In this document: positions 44,903 through 52,598 of the stretch, one piece after another
Layout of the letters: each line of letters opens with the position of its first letter
Numbering within the stretch: the stretch's first letter is position 1
Assembly (NCBI GenBank): GCA_018333955.1
Contig: JAGXSD010000001.1
Coordinates: 1-64,000 of the forward strand
Source: Erysipelotrichia bacterium
GTDB taxonomy: Bacteria > Bacillota_I > Bacilli_A > Erysipelotrichales > Erysipelotrichaceae
Length of the DNA: 64,000 bases
Reading direction: 5' to 3'
Program-made: the position numbers and the translations under genes
The notes under the pieces: generated by a model
Seen by the model: only the letters and a program-made list of their open reading frames with translations
What the model was told of the DNA's origin: nothing
The model's database searches: none

Positions 44903-44934
44903 AGTTTCCTCCTGTGTGAATTAAGTGATTAAGA

Positions 44935-45654
44935 TTAGAGTCTCATTCCACCATTCACGCTTAGGTTGTGACCGGTGATGTATGATGCATCATCAGATGC
45001 TAAGAAAAGCGCAGCTTTTGCAATTTCTTCTGGTTGTGCCAAACGTTTTAACATGGTTTGAGCCGCAAATTTATCAAGAAGATCTTGAGGAACAGTTTTA
45101 AGAATATCAGTTAAGGTATATCCTGGAGCAATGGAGTTTACACGTACTTGTGCACCTTTCATTGCGAATTCTTTAGCCCAAGATTTTGTCATACCGATAA
45201 CACCAGCTTTAGTCGCTGCATAGTTAGCTTGTCCAATATTTCCAAATTCTCCAACCACTGAAGAAATGTTAATGATTGATCCTGTCCCTTGTTCAGCCAT
45301 GAATGGACCTACAAAGCGAGTTAAGTTGAATACACCTTTAAGGTTGACATCAATGACTAGATTCCACATATCATCACTCATTTTACGAGTAAGTGAATCA
45401 CGTGTAATCCCAGCATTGTTAACTAAGATATCAATACGTCCATATTTTTCTTTAGCATAGTTGAATAATCTTTCGCAACCTTCAACGTCAGTCACGTTAA
45501 GTTGGAATCCTTCAACCCCTTCACATTCGTAGTTTAAATCTCCCATGTCAGCCGCAATAACTTTTGCGCCTTCACTTGCAAATAATTCAGCCATGGATTG
45601 TCCTAATCCACGTGCGCCACCAGTTATGATAGCAACTTTACCTTCTAATCTCAT
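44935..45654 (-). CDS. FabG/PhaB-type 3-oxoacyl reductase
   Basis: The 239-residue SDR has TGGARGLGQSMA, NNAGITRDSLTRKM, the Ser of INISSVVGEFGNIGQANYAATKAG with catalytic Tyr and Lys, and a normal SVNGGMRL ending. The sequence fits both FabG and acetoacetyl-CoA reductase (PhaB). Its position between thiolase and CoA-transferase genes, away from any fatty-acid synthesis gene, favours a role on acetoacetyl-CoA and (R)-3-hydroxybutyryl-CoA. Specificity cannot be read from sequence. Confidence 0.88.
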   Translation of the reverse strand: MRLEGKVAIITGGARGLGQSMAELFASEGAKVIAADMGDLNYECEGVEGFQLNVTDVEGCERLFNYAKEKYGRIDILVNNAGITRDSLTRKMSDDMWNLVIDVNLKGVFNLTRFVGPFMAEQGTGSIINISSVVGEFGNIGQANYAATKAGVIGMTKSWAKEFAMKGAQVRVNSIAPGYTLTDILKTVPQDLLDKFAAQTMLKRLAQPEEIAKAALFLASDDASYITGHNLSVNGGMRL

Positions 45655-45689
45655 GTTGTTCTCCTTTGTTTTATTTAATTGTTTAAGAC

Positions 45690-46871
45690 TTATTCTTTAC
45701 CAACAATCAGTGAGATACCTTGACCTCCACCGATACAAAGTGTTGCTAAACCATATTTCACATCATCACGACGTTTCATTTCATGTAGTAATGTAACTAA
45801 TACTCGAGCTCCACTTGCTCCAATAGGATGTCCTAAGGCAATGGCACCACCATTGACGTTCACAATGGATGGATCAAGTTCAAGTGATGTCACGACACTT
45901 AAAGATTGAGCAGCGAAAGCTTCGTTAGCTTCAACTAATCCTAAGTCTTTAACTTCAAGTCCTGCTTTCGCAAGAGCTTTACGTGTTGAAGGAATTGGGC
46001 CTGTTCCCATGATTTGAGGATCTACACCGGCAGATGCATATGATTTAATAGTCGCAAGTGGAGTTAATCCTAAGGAAACTGCTTTTTCTTTACTCATGAT
46101 AACTAATGCTGCAGCACCATCATTAATGCCTGATGCATTACCTGCAGTGACTGAACCATCTTTTTTAAATGCTGGGCGAAGTTTTGCTAAACCTTCTAAG
46201 GAAGCATTAGCTTTTGGATATTCATCTGTATCAACCACGATGTCACCTTTTTTAGAAGCAATGACAACGGGAACAATTTCATCTTTAAATTTGCCATCCG
46301 CAATTGCTTTAACTGCACGATGTTGACTCTCAACCGCGAAAGCATCTTGTTGTTCACGAGTAAATCCATACTCAGTCACAATGTTCTCGGCAGTGATCCC
46401 CATGTGGACACCACTGAATGCATCAGTTAATCCATCATGAACCATGGTGTCAATTAAGGTTGCATTACCCATGCGTGCTCCCCAACGAGCTGAAGGTAAA
46501 ACGTAAGCTGATAAACTCATGTTTTCTGTTCCACCTGCTACCACAATGTCTGCATCCCCACACGCAATCGCATTCGCAGCTAAAGCCACCGTCTTAAGTC
46601 CTGAACCACAAACTTTATTAACGGTGTATGATGATACTTCTTGTGGGATACCTGCTTTGATGGACACTTGGCGAGCGACGTTTTGTCCTAAACCTGCTTG
46701 AAGTACGTTACCAAAGATAACTTCCTCAACCATGTCTGGAGAAATCTTCGCTTGAGCGATGGCTTCTTTCACTACTGTAGCTCCTAAGTCAACAGCACTC
46801 ACATCTTTAAGTGCGCCTCCATAGGTTCCAATCGCGGTACGAACAGCCGATACAATGACCACTTCTTTCAT
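45690..46871 (-). CDS. thlA: Acetyl-CoA acetyltransferase (thiolase)
   Basis: The 393-residue thiolase has the acyl-accepting Cys88 in [10 protein letters not shown], the His in [16 protein letters not shown] and the second catalytic Cys in [10 protein letters not shown]. It joins two acetyl-CoA to acetoacetyl-CoA or splits the latter. It is the first gene of a leftward cluster with the reductase, CoA-transferase, permease, Hbd and BdhA genes. A GGGAGG ribosome site and a TATAAT box lie upstream, with a cre-like site over the -35 area, so control by CcpA and by the divergent LysR protein is likely. Confidence 0.95.
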   Translation of the reverse strand: MKEVVIVSAVRTAIGTYGGALKDVSAVDLGATVVKEAIAQAKISPDMVEEVIFGNVLQAGLGQNVARQVSIKAGIPQEVSSYTVNKVCGSGLKTVALAANAIACGDADIVVAGGTENMSLSAYVLPSARWGARMGNATLIDTMVHDGLTDAFSGVHMGITAENIVTEYGFTREQQDAFAVESQHRAVKAIADGKFKDEIVPVVIASKKGDIVVDTDEYPKANASLEGLAKLRPAFKKDGSVTAGNASGINDGAAALVIMSKEKAVSLGLTPLATIKSYASAGVDPQIMGTGPIPSTRKALAKAGLEVKDLGLVEANEAFAAQSLSVVTSLELDPSIVNVNGGAIALGHPIGASGARVLVTLLHEMKRRDDVKYGLATLCIGGGQGISLIVGKE

Positions 46872-46895
46872 AATATCCTCCCTTTATTTGTTTTG

Positions 46896-46901
46896 ATTAT
46901 A
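46896..46901 (-). promoter_or_regulatory. -10 box of the thiolase operon
   Basis: On the minus strand this is a perfect TATAAT, 25 bases before the thiolase start. The -35 area is poor (TAAAGT) and overlaps the cre-like site. Confidence 0.5.
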
Positions 46902-46920
46902 ATATTTGTGAAATAAATAC

Positions 46921-46934
46921 TTTAAGCGCTTACA
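46921..46934 (-). promoter_or_regulatory. cre-like catabolite control site
   Basis: Read on the minus strand, TGTAAGCGCTTAAA matches the CcpA consensus TGNAANCGNTNNCA with one mismatch; read on the plus strand it also has one. It lies at the -35 region of the thiolase operon, where CcpA binding would block transcription. Confidence 0.55.
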
Positions 46935-46979
46935 GCGACAGTTTAACGCAATTTCAAGCGTTATTAAAATACTAAGTAC

Positions 46980-46994
46980 TTATACATTGTATAA
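46980..46994. promoter_or_regulatory. Candidate LysR binding palindrome
   Basis: TTATACATTGTATAA is a perfect inverted repeat around one base and contains a T-N11-A core, the usual LysR-family operator form. It lies 50 bases before the LysR start and between the divergent promoters. Confidence 0.5.
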
Positions 46995-47046
46995 ATTAAT
47001 CTTATAGTTTATGATATTAGCATAGCATGTCGCTTATGGAGGTTTT

Positions 47047-47967
47047 ATGGATATTTATCAGTTGAAATACTTAGTGGCGATCATCGAATCCGATTATAAT
47101 ATTTCATCAGCTGCAAAAAAACTTCATGTTTCTCAACCTGCGTTAACTCAGGTGATCAAGAAATTTGAGACTGATGAAAAGATTGATTTATTTATCCGTC
47201 AACAAGGTCGACTTGCGGGACTTACCCCTCAAGGTGAATCTTTTTACACCAATGCTCTTAATGTGATTTATCATCATGAGCGTATGATGAAGGAACTCAG
47301 AGAACACTCGACTAAGGCACGAGGCAAGATTCGTATCGGCATTCCACCTCTAGTATTAACCGTGTTATTTACTGATATCTTGTCAAAGTTAGTGATTAGT
47401 AATCCTGATATTCAATTCGATATTATTGAAGAAGGTGCATTCGAGTTACAACGTTTGCTAAGACTTCAAGAAATCGATTTTGCGGTCATCTTACAACCCA
47501 CTGATTTAAACAGTATGCACTTTAAAGAAGAAGTGATTTTTGTCGAGGAAGTGTGTTGTTTCTTATCTAAAGATCATACCCTCGCAAAAATCAAAAACAC
47601 CATGGATTGGCATGACCTTAAAGATCAAAACTTAGCGATATTTTCAAGCACCTTCATGATCCATCATCAACTGATGCGAAAATTTGAGAGTTTAAATATT
47701 GTTCCTAAGATTGCCCTTATGTCCACTTCATGGGATTTCTTACTTGAATCCACGCTTAACTCCGATTTCATCACAGTCTTTCCTGGTCCCATAAGAAATC
47801 ACATTGTGAAAGATCGCATTAAAGAAATGAAGTTTACAGTACCAATGCCTTGGAAAGTGGTATTGACTTATCCCAATAAATCTCATTACAGTCGTATTGA
47901 AACATATACCCGAGATAGTATCTATCATTACTTTCAATCAAATCGACCCATTCTTCCAATACAATAG
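47047..47967 (+). CDS. LysR-family transcriptional regulator
   Basis: The 306-residue regulator has an N-terminal winged helix (YQLKYLVAIIESDYNISSAAKKLHVSQPALTQVIKKFE) and a type-2 periplasmic-binding-like effector domain from about residue 90 (GKIRIGIPPLV). A TGGAGG site precedes the ATG. It is transcribed away from the thiolase operon across a 175-bp shared region with a LysR-type palindrome, which is the usual arrangement for a regulator of the neighbouring operon. The effector might be acetoacetate, 3-hydroxybutyrate or an acyl-CoA; nothing in the sequence decides this. Confidence 0.92.
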   Translation: MDIYQLKYLVAIIESDYNISSAAKKLHVSQPALTQVIKKFETDEKIDLFIRQQGRLAGLTPQGESFYTNALNVIYHHERMMKELREHSTKARGKIRIGIPPLVLTVLFTDILSKLVISNPDIQFDIIEEGAFELQRLLRLQEIDFAVILQPTDLNSMHFKEEVIFVEEVCCFLSKDHTLAKIKNTMDWHDLKDQNLAIFSSTFMIHHQLMRKFESLNIVPKIALMSTSWDFLLESTLNSDFITVFPGPIRNHIVKDRIKEMKFTVPMPWKVVLTYPNKSHYSRIETYTRDSIYHYFQSNRPILPIQ

Positions 47968-47990
47968 CTTCCATTCCAGGAAGCTTTTTT
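47966..47990 (+). terminator. Intrinsic terminator after the lysR gene
   Basis: AGCTTCC / GGAAGCT with a 6-base loop and a run of T. The stem begins in the stop codon. Confidence 0.8.
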
Positions 47991-48019
47991 ATGAAAAAAT
48001 GTGAAAAAGATTATTTATG

Positions 48020-48048
48020 TTGCATTCTTTTTCATGATTTGTTACACT
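48020..48048 (+). promoter_or_regulatory. Promoter of the leader peptide and transporter operon
   Basis: TTGCAT and TACACT are spaced by 17 bases. The predicted transcript starts near 48055, just before the ribosome site of the leader peptide. Confidence 0.55.
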
Positions 48049-48074
48049 ACGAATCAAGAAAGGATATGTTGACT

Positions 48075-48128
48075 ATGACAAACCAAATTTCATTCCACGT
48101 GTCTTCTTATTACGGATATTATCATTAA
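48075..48128 (+). CDS. Tyrosine-rich leader peptide
   Basis: This 17-codon frame encodes MTNQISFHVSSYYGYYH. Four of the last six codons are for tyrosine (TAT TAC GGA TAT TAT). The ribosome site AAAGGA stands about ten bases before the ATG, right after a promoter, and the stop codon is followed within four bases by the first of several alternative hairpins. This is the layout of amino-acid operon leader peptides such as those of trp and phe operons in Proteobacteria. The peptide itself is probably unstable; the act of translating it would sense tyrosyl-tRNA. It is too short for usual gene finders. Function is inferred. Confidence 0.7.
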   Translation: MTNQISFHVSSYYGYYH

Positions 48129-48131
48129 CTA

Positions 48132-48239
48132 GGTTTATATCACATTGTAGATATAGACCACTTTATGTTGGAAATATCTACGATGACACCATACACAAGA
48201 ATTCTCTTTTATTGGCCACGCGTAGATGCGTGTTTTTTT
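48132..48239 (+). promoter_or_regulatory. Candidate tyrosine attenuator with alternative hairpins
   Basis: Four pairings can be drawn. A: 48132-48141 with 48150-48159 (10 bp). B: 48145-48154 with 48174-48183 (10 bp). C: 48175-48182 with 48221-48228 (8 bp). D, the terminator: CACGC 48217-48221 with GCGTG 48228-48232, then seven T. A excludes B, B excludes C, C excludes D. A ribosome stalled on the Tyr codons leaves A free, so C forms and D does not. A ribosome at the stop codon covers the 5' arm of A, so B and D form. Starvation for tyrosine would thus allow transcription. Confidence 0.65.
48217..48239 (+). terminator. Attenuator terminator
   Basis: CACGC / GCGTG with a 6-base loop GTAGAT is followed by seven T, 27 bases before the start of the binding-protein gene. 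Confidence 0.7.
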
Positions 48240-48266
48240 ATTTTATCCCCTATGAAAGGAACAACT

Positions 48267-49244
48267 ATGAAAAAAATCATTCAAGCCTTAGCGCTTATTA
48301 CAATATCTCTCACCATGCTTAGTGCATGTGTTTCCACCACAACTCCTCAAGACGATGACGTCTTTACTATTGGAGTTATTCAGTTTGTGTCACATCCAGC
48401 TCTCGATGCAACCCTTGAAGGTCTAATTAATCATCTCACAAACGAAAACATGTTGGATCGCTTTACTATCGTGGTCCAAAATGCGCAAGGTGATCCTGCC
48501 ATAGCTTTAACCATTGCGCAACAATTTGTGAGTGAAGGAGTTGATCTTATTTATGCGATTGCGACTCCTGCAGCACAAGCTGCTTTTAATGCCACAACAG
48601 ACACAAATATTCCTGTGGTCATTAATGCGGTCACAAGCCCCGTGGGGGCTGGAGTTGTTCAAAGTTTAGAATCTAGTGGTAACAATGTCACGGGAGTCAC
48701 TAATGCAGCTCCATTAGAGCCACAACTTGCATTAGTCAAAGAAATGCTGCCTAATGCACAAAATATTGGTTTCCTCTTCAACTTAGGTGAAGTCAATGGA
48801 CGAGTACTTGTGGAAGAAGCGCAACGAATAGCTCCTTTATTAGGCATGAATGCTGTGGTCATTGGAGTCACAAACATCTCTGAAGTGGCGGCTGCAATGG
48901 GACAATTATTACCTCAAGTGGATGCTGTATTTAATGTAACTGATAATCTTGTCGCAAGTGCCACTGCACAAATCGTTGAACTCGCAAAACAAGCGAATAA
49001 ACCTGTGTTCGGATCTGATCCAAACTTACTTAACCTAGGCCTTGTGGCGGTGGATGGAGTAGACTTCGTTGCATTAGGCGAACAAGCTGGCGCAATGGTG
49101 ATCGATATCCTCATCAATGGAACACTACCTACTGATATCCCAATTGGTAAACCCACCAACACCCGTCTATTCATTAACCAAGACATGGCTGATGCACTAA
49201 ATATCACTATCCCACAAAGTCTACGTGATCGCTTAGGTCAGTAA
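48267..49244 (+). CDS. ABC transporter substrate-binding lipoprotein, TrpX-type
   Basis: The 325-residue lipoprotein has lipobox LSAC (Cys near residue 22) and a type-1 periplasmic-binding fold of the ABC_sub_bind (PF04392) family: IGVIQFVSHPALD, QFVSEGVDLIYAIATPAAQAA and PVFGSDPNLLNLGLVA. Streptococcal members (TrpX) with the same gene order take up tryptophan. The leader peptide upstream points to tyrosine for this one. I start at the ATG behind GAAAGGAA, downstream of the attenuator; a longer in-frame start at 48165 would read through the terminator and is not credible. Confidence 0.9.
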   Translation: MKKIIQALALITISLTMLSACVSTTTPQDDDVFTIGVIQFVSHPALDATLEGLINHLTNENMLDRFTIVVQNAQGDPAIALTIAQQFVSEGVDLIYAIATPAAQAAFNATTDTNIPVVINAVTSPVGAGVVQSLESSGNNVTGVTNAAPLEPQLALVKEMLPNAQNIGFLFNLGEVNGRVLVEEAQRIAPLLGMNAVVIGVTNISEVAAAMGQLLPQVDAVFNVTDNLVASATAQIVELAKQANKPVFGSDPNLLNLGLVAVDGVDFVALGEQAGAMVIDILINGTLPTDIPIGKPTNTRLFINQDMADALNITIPQSLRDRLGQ

Positions 49245-49245
49245 G

Positions 49246-50130
49246 ATGAATTTTATTCTCGATATTTTCATTCAAGGTTTACTCTACAGTGTCTTAGCCA
49301 TGGGAGTCTCTTTAACATTCAAAGTCTTAAAGAGTGCTGATTTAACTGTTGAAGGAAGTTTTCCGCTTGGCGCAGTCGTAGGCGCGATAGCGCTAACTTT
49401 AGAAGTCCCTCTTCCTCTAGTGTTGTGTATTTCATGGTTTGCCGGTTGGATGGCAGGCCTACTCACATCTTGGTTTCAACGATCACTTCATATTCAACCA
49501 TTATTGAGTGGAATCTTAACGATGAGTGGTTTATATACCATAAACTTAATGATTGCTCAAAACCGCTCAAATCTTCCATTATTTCAAATCAATACATTGT
49601 TTACCCGTCCTTCTTGGATGCGTGTTGAACAAACCCGTTTCTATCACTTGGGTTTACTCCTTGTGATTGCACTTATACTTAAATTCCTAATCGATTGGTT
49701 TCTAACCACCAAAAAAGGCATGATGTTAACGGTGGCTGGAGATAATCCAGAACTCGTAAGTAGCCTTGGTGAAAACTTAGGGACATATCAATCCTTAGGT
49801 TTATCGTTATCCAATGGCATAATTGCACTGAGTGGTGCCCTTGTGGTCATGATGACACGCTTCTATGATCTTTCAATGGGATTTGGCATGCTTGTGGTCG
49901 CTCTTGCCTCAATAGTCTTAGGGGATTCCATCTTAGGTTCTACTGGTGCAAAAATCACCACCATGGCTATCTTTGGTTCTATCTTGTATCGCTTTAGTAT
50001 TGCGAGTGCCCTCGCATTAAGATTACATCCTAGTGCACTAAGACTCATGAGTGTCGTCATCTTTGTGGTGGCCTTGATGATTAAACCAACATCGTTCCAG
50101 TCTTTGATTAAATCAATGAAAGGAAGCTAG
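49246..50130 (+). CDS. ABC transporter permease, TrpY-type
   Basis: The 294-residue permease has about eight to nine hydrophobic segments of the branched-chain-amino-acid (LivH-like) superfamily: LLYSVLAMGVSLTFKVLKSADLTVEGSFPLGA is the standard N-terminus of the permease that goes with ABC_sub_bind proteins. It starts one base after the stop of the binding protein and shares its transcript. With the following ATPase it makes a complete importer, probably for an aromatic amino acid. Confidence 0.9.
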   Translation: MNFILDIFIQGLLYSVLAMGVSLTFKVLKSADLTVEGSFPLGAVVGAIALTLEVPLPLVLCISWFAGWMAGLLTSWFQRSLHIQPLLSGILTMSGLYTINLMIAQNRSNLPLFQINTLFTRPSWMRVEQTRFYHLGLLLVIALILKFLIDWFLTTKKGMMLTVAGDNPELVSSLGENLGTYQSLGLSLSNGIIALSGALVVMMTRFYDLSMGFGMLVVALASIVLGDSILGSTGAKITTMAIFGSILYRFSIASALALRLHPSALRLMSVVIFVVALMIKPTSFQSLIKSMKGS

Positions 50131-50134
50131 AGTC

Positions 50135-50899
50135 ATGTTACAACTGCGAAACATTCAAAAGTCCTTTAACTCAAATTCAAATAATGAAATCAACTTATTT
50201 GATAACTTTAATCTTGAGATTGAAGAGGGAGAGTTTGTCGTCATTTTAGGTAGTAATGGAAGTGGGAAATCCACTCTACTCAATCTCATTGATGGTCAAA
50301 TGATGGTTGATACAGGGCAGATCGTGTTTTTTGATCAAAACATGACATCACTCCCCTCTTTCAAACGTCGTCAAATGATGTCACGAGTATTTCAAGATCC
50401 TGCTTTAGGTACATCTCCTTCACTCACCATTCTTCAAAATATGAGTTTAGCACTCAATAAAGGGAAACCGTTTAATTTGAGTCATGGAGTTGACGTCTTC
50501 TTGAAAGAAGATATCCAAAAGTATGTCTCAATACTTGAGCTTGGACTTGAAGATAAACTTCATGTGAAAGTGTCTCATCTTTCAGGAGGACAGCGTCAAG
50601 CACTGAGTTTACTCATGGCCGTATGTTCTAAACCTAAGTTATTACTCTTAGATGAGCATACTGCTGCTCTTGATCCTAAGACGAGTCAACATATCATGAA
50701 ACTTACTCAACAACTTATTGAAAACTTTAGTATGACCACGATTATGATCACACACCAAATTAAAGATGCTCTTGATTATGGTCATCGATGCATCATGCTT
50801 CATGAAGGGAACATCGTACTCGATGTGAAAGGTGATGAGAAAAAAGCCCTTCAACCTCAAGACTTACTAACACAATTTCATTCTCTCTCCTTAAGATAA
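50135..50899 (+). CDS. ABC transporter ATP-binding protein, TrpZ-type
   Basis: The 254-residue ATPase has Walker A GSNGSGKST near residue 40, the Q-loop in VFQDPALGTSPSLTI, the signature LSGGQRQALSL, Walker B LLLLDEHTAALDP and the H-loop ITHQ. The phrase QDPALGTSPSLTI is typical of the partner of ABC_sub_bind transporters. GAAAGGAAG at the end of the permease gene is its ribosome site. It closes the operon and is followed by a double terminator. Confidence 0.92.
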   Translation: MLQLRNIQKSFNSNSNNEINLFDNFNLEIEEGEFVVILGSNGSGKSTLLNLIDGQMMVDTGQIVFFDQNMTSLPSFKRRQMMSRVFQDPALGTSPSLTILQNMSLALNKGKPFNLSHGVDVFLKEDIQKYVSILELGLEDKLHVKVSHLSGGQRQALSLLMAVCSKPKLLLLDEHTAALDPKTSQHIMKLTQQLIENFSMTTIMITHQIKDALDYGHRCIMLHEGNIVLDVKGDEKKALQPQDLLTQFHSLSLR

Positions 50900-50924
50900 A
50901 AGCGCATGGTGTTTGCGCTTTTAT
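50898..50924 (+). terminator. Terminator of the trpXYZ-like operon
   Basis: AAAAGCGCA / TGCGCTTTT forms a 9-bp stem, followed by ATT. Confidence 0.82.
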
Positions 50925-50932
50925 TCATCACA

Positions 50933-50955
50933 AAAGACGCGTATGCGTCTTTATT
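50933..50955. terminator. Second terminator, for the convergent exporter operon
   Basis: AAAGACGC / GCGTCTTT is a perfect 8-bp stem with a GTAT loop; T-rich sequence follows on both strands. Confidence 0.75.
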
Positions 50956-50957
50956 TG

Positions 50958-52598
50958 CTAGTGCGATAAAATCATTCGATTCCATACTTCCTCAAGTGAA
51001 GTCATTTGACGTAGATTTCCATCTTCAACCACATAGATTTTGTCATAAAGATGTAAGTGTTCTTTAAAGATGATATGGCTGACATTAATGATGGTTTTAG
51101 GTAATGAAAGTAAGTCTTGTTCAATACTTCTTGCAATATCAAGTTCTAGTGAAGCAAAGATTTCATCACATAGTATGACAGTAGTTTCAAGACATAGCGC
51201 ACGCGCTAACATCAGTCTTGCGCGTTGCCCTCCTGAGACATTAGCTCCGTTATTAACTAACACTTCTTCAAGTTTTAAGTGACCTAATCCTACTTGTTTT
51301 AAGGCCTTATTACATACTTCATCACTCACATCTTGATATAAAGTTAGATTATCTTTCACCGTTCCTGAGAAGATAAAGCCAATTTGGTCTACTGTGGTAA
51401 AGAGTGAGTAATAATCAATCGGAATTAATGAGAAGATGTCGATATCATTAAGCGTCACTTCGCCGGCTTTAGGTTGAATATTTTGTCTTATGGTTTTAAG
51501 AATCGTTGATTTCCCTGCTCCACTTCGACCTACAATGAGTACCTTCTCATCTTTCTTGATACTTAAGCTCACATCATTTAAAATAGATTTTTCTTCATCT
51601 GGATATCCTAAATCAGTTTGATTAAAGGCTAAAACCTCAAAATGATTGACACTGTTATGTCTTTGTAGCACTGGGACTTTAAGATTAACATCAAACTCAT
51701 CCAATACTTTGACAATCCCTTTCATTTGTGTGAGCACTGGCGAGAATTGAGATAATGGCCACATCACATTACCAAAGCTTGATGCGACCACAATGATACT
51801 TCCTAAACCTGCTTCTGTTGATCGAGCAAATAATATCCCAGTAACCACTAATCCAAAAAGAATGATACTTTGAATGAATTGATTAAGTGCTGCAACCTGA
51901 GTTTCTCTAACATCCACAATGTAGTTATCTTTTTGAACTGAAGTCGCATGATGCATAAATTGATTGAGTCGTGTTGCTTCAAGTTGATGTTGTTTAATAA
52001 TATCAAAGCCTTGTAAGGTTTCTTCCACAAAAGTGGTGTACTTTTGAAGTGATGCGGATTTTTTAGCTTCACTTTTTTGGACTGGTTTACTATTGTGGGA
52101 AGTGATGAACAAGAAGAGGAAAAGCAAGATAAAGGCTACTATGACTAAATATGCGGATACCGTGGCGACAAGGACTACGGCCATTAAAAATTGCAGTGTC
52201 ATACGAATCATTTGTAGTAAATTGAGTAAGTACTTATCTTGAAAGCGATCAAAATCATTGGTTAGGTTTGAGCGATATGTGTTGACTTTTTCTTTTTGAA
52301 GTTGTGTGATGTCTTGTTTTAAGAGTTCATGAACATAATGCCGCTTCATAAGAAGTAAACTTTTCTCAATGTATTGAGATCTAAGGTAGGTGCCAATTAA
52401 ATCCATCACAAGTGAAATAAGCAATAACACCATCATCCACTGGGCTGTTTCAAGCATCAAATCAAGTTGTTTGTTTAAACCATAATCTGTAATAAAACGT
52501 AATAAGTAAATATTGATTCCATTAAGAACGACCATGATGATCATGTTCAATACATTAACAACAAGCCAACCTTGATGGCCTAAATGAAGTTTCTTCAT
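50958..52598 (-). CDS. ABC exporter half-transporter (membrane domain plus ATPase)
   Basis: This 546-residue protein has six membrane segments in residues 1-290 and an ATPase domain after 330. Walker A is GRSGAGKST, the signature NVSGGQRA, Walker B TVILCDEIFASLE and the H-loop is in INVSHI. Its start overlaps the end of another half-transporter gene by four bases, so both would form a heterodimer. The ATP sites look slightly degenerate in the D-loop (ASLE for SALD), as in asymmetric exporters. The pair could export a drug, lipid or peptide. The partner is interrupted by a stop codon, which puts the function of this one in doubt. Confidence 0.85.
   Translation of the reverse strand: MKKLHLGHQGWLVVNVLNMIIMVVLNGINIYLLRFITDYGLNKQLDLMLETAQWMMVLLLISLVMDLIGTYLRSQYIEKSLLLMKRHYVHELLKQDITQLQKEKVNTYRSNLTNDFDRFQDKYLLNLLQMIRMTLQFLMAVVLVATVSAYLVIVAFILLFLFLFITSHNSKPVQKSEAKKSASLQKYTTFVEETLQGFDIIKQHQLEATRLNQFMHHATSVQKDNYIVDVRETQVAALNQFIQSIILFGLVVTGILFARSTEAGLGSIIVVASSFGNVMWPLSQFSPVLTQMKGIVKVLDEFDVNLKVPVLQRHNSVNHFEVLAFNQTDLGYPDEEKSILNDVSLSIKKDEKVLIVGRSGAGKSTILKTIRQNIQPKAGEVTLNDIDIFSLIPIDYYSLFTTVDQIGFIFSGTVKDNLTLYQDVSDEVCNKALKQVGLGHLKLEEVLVNNGANVSGGQRARLMLARALCLETTVILCDEIFASLELDIARSIEQDLLSLPKTIINVSHIIFKEHLHLYDKIYVVEDGNLRQMTSLEEVWNRMILSH

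Noticed and set aside
42301-46701. Several long plus-strand frames opposite the permease, CoA-transferase and thiolase genes
   Set aside because: They mirror genes with strong codon bias and have no ribosome sites or protein families; the minus-strand genes explain the region.
40231-46871. Butyrate synthesis operon
   Set aside because: Crotonase, butyryl-CoA dehydrogenase and electron-transfer flavoprotein genes are missing, while BdhA, a permease and a CoA-transferase are present. 3-hydroxybutyrate metabolism fits better.
48165-48266. Extended start of the binding-protein gene
   Set aside because: It would begin inside the attenuator and run through the terminator; the ATG at 48267 has a good ribosome site and gives a proper lipoprotein signal.
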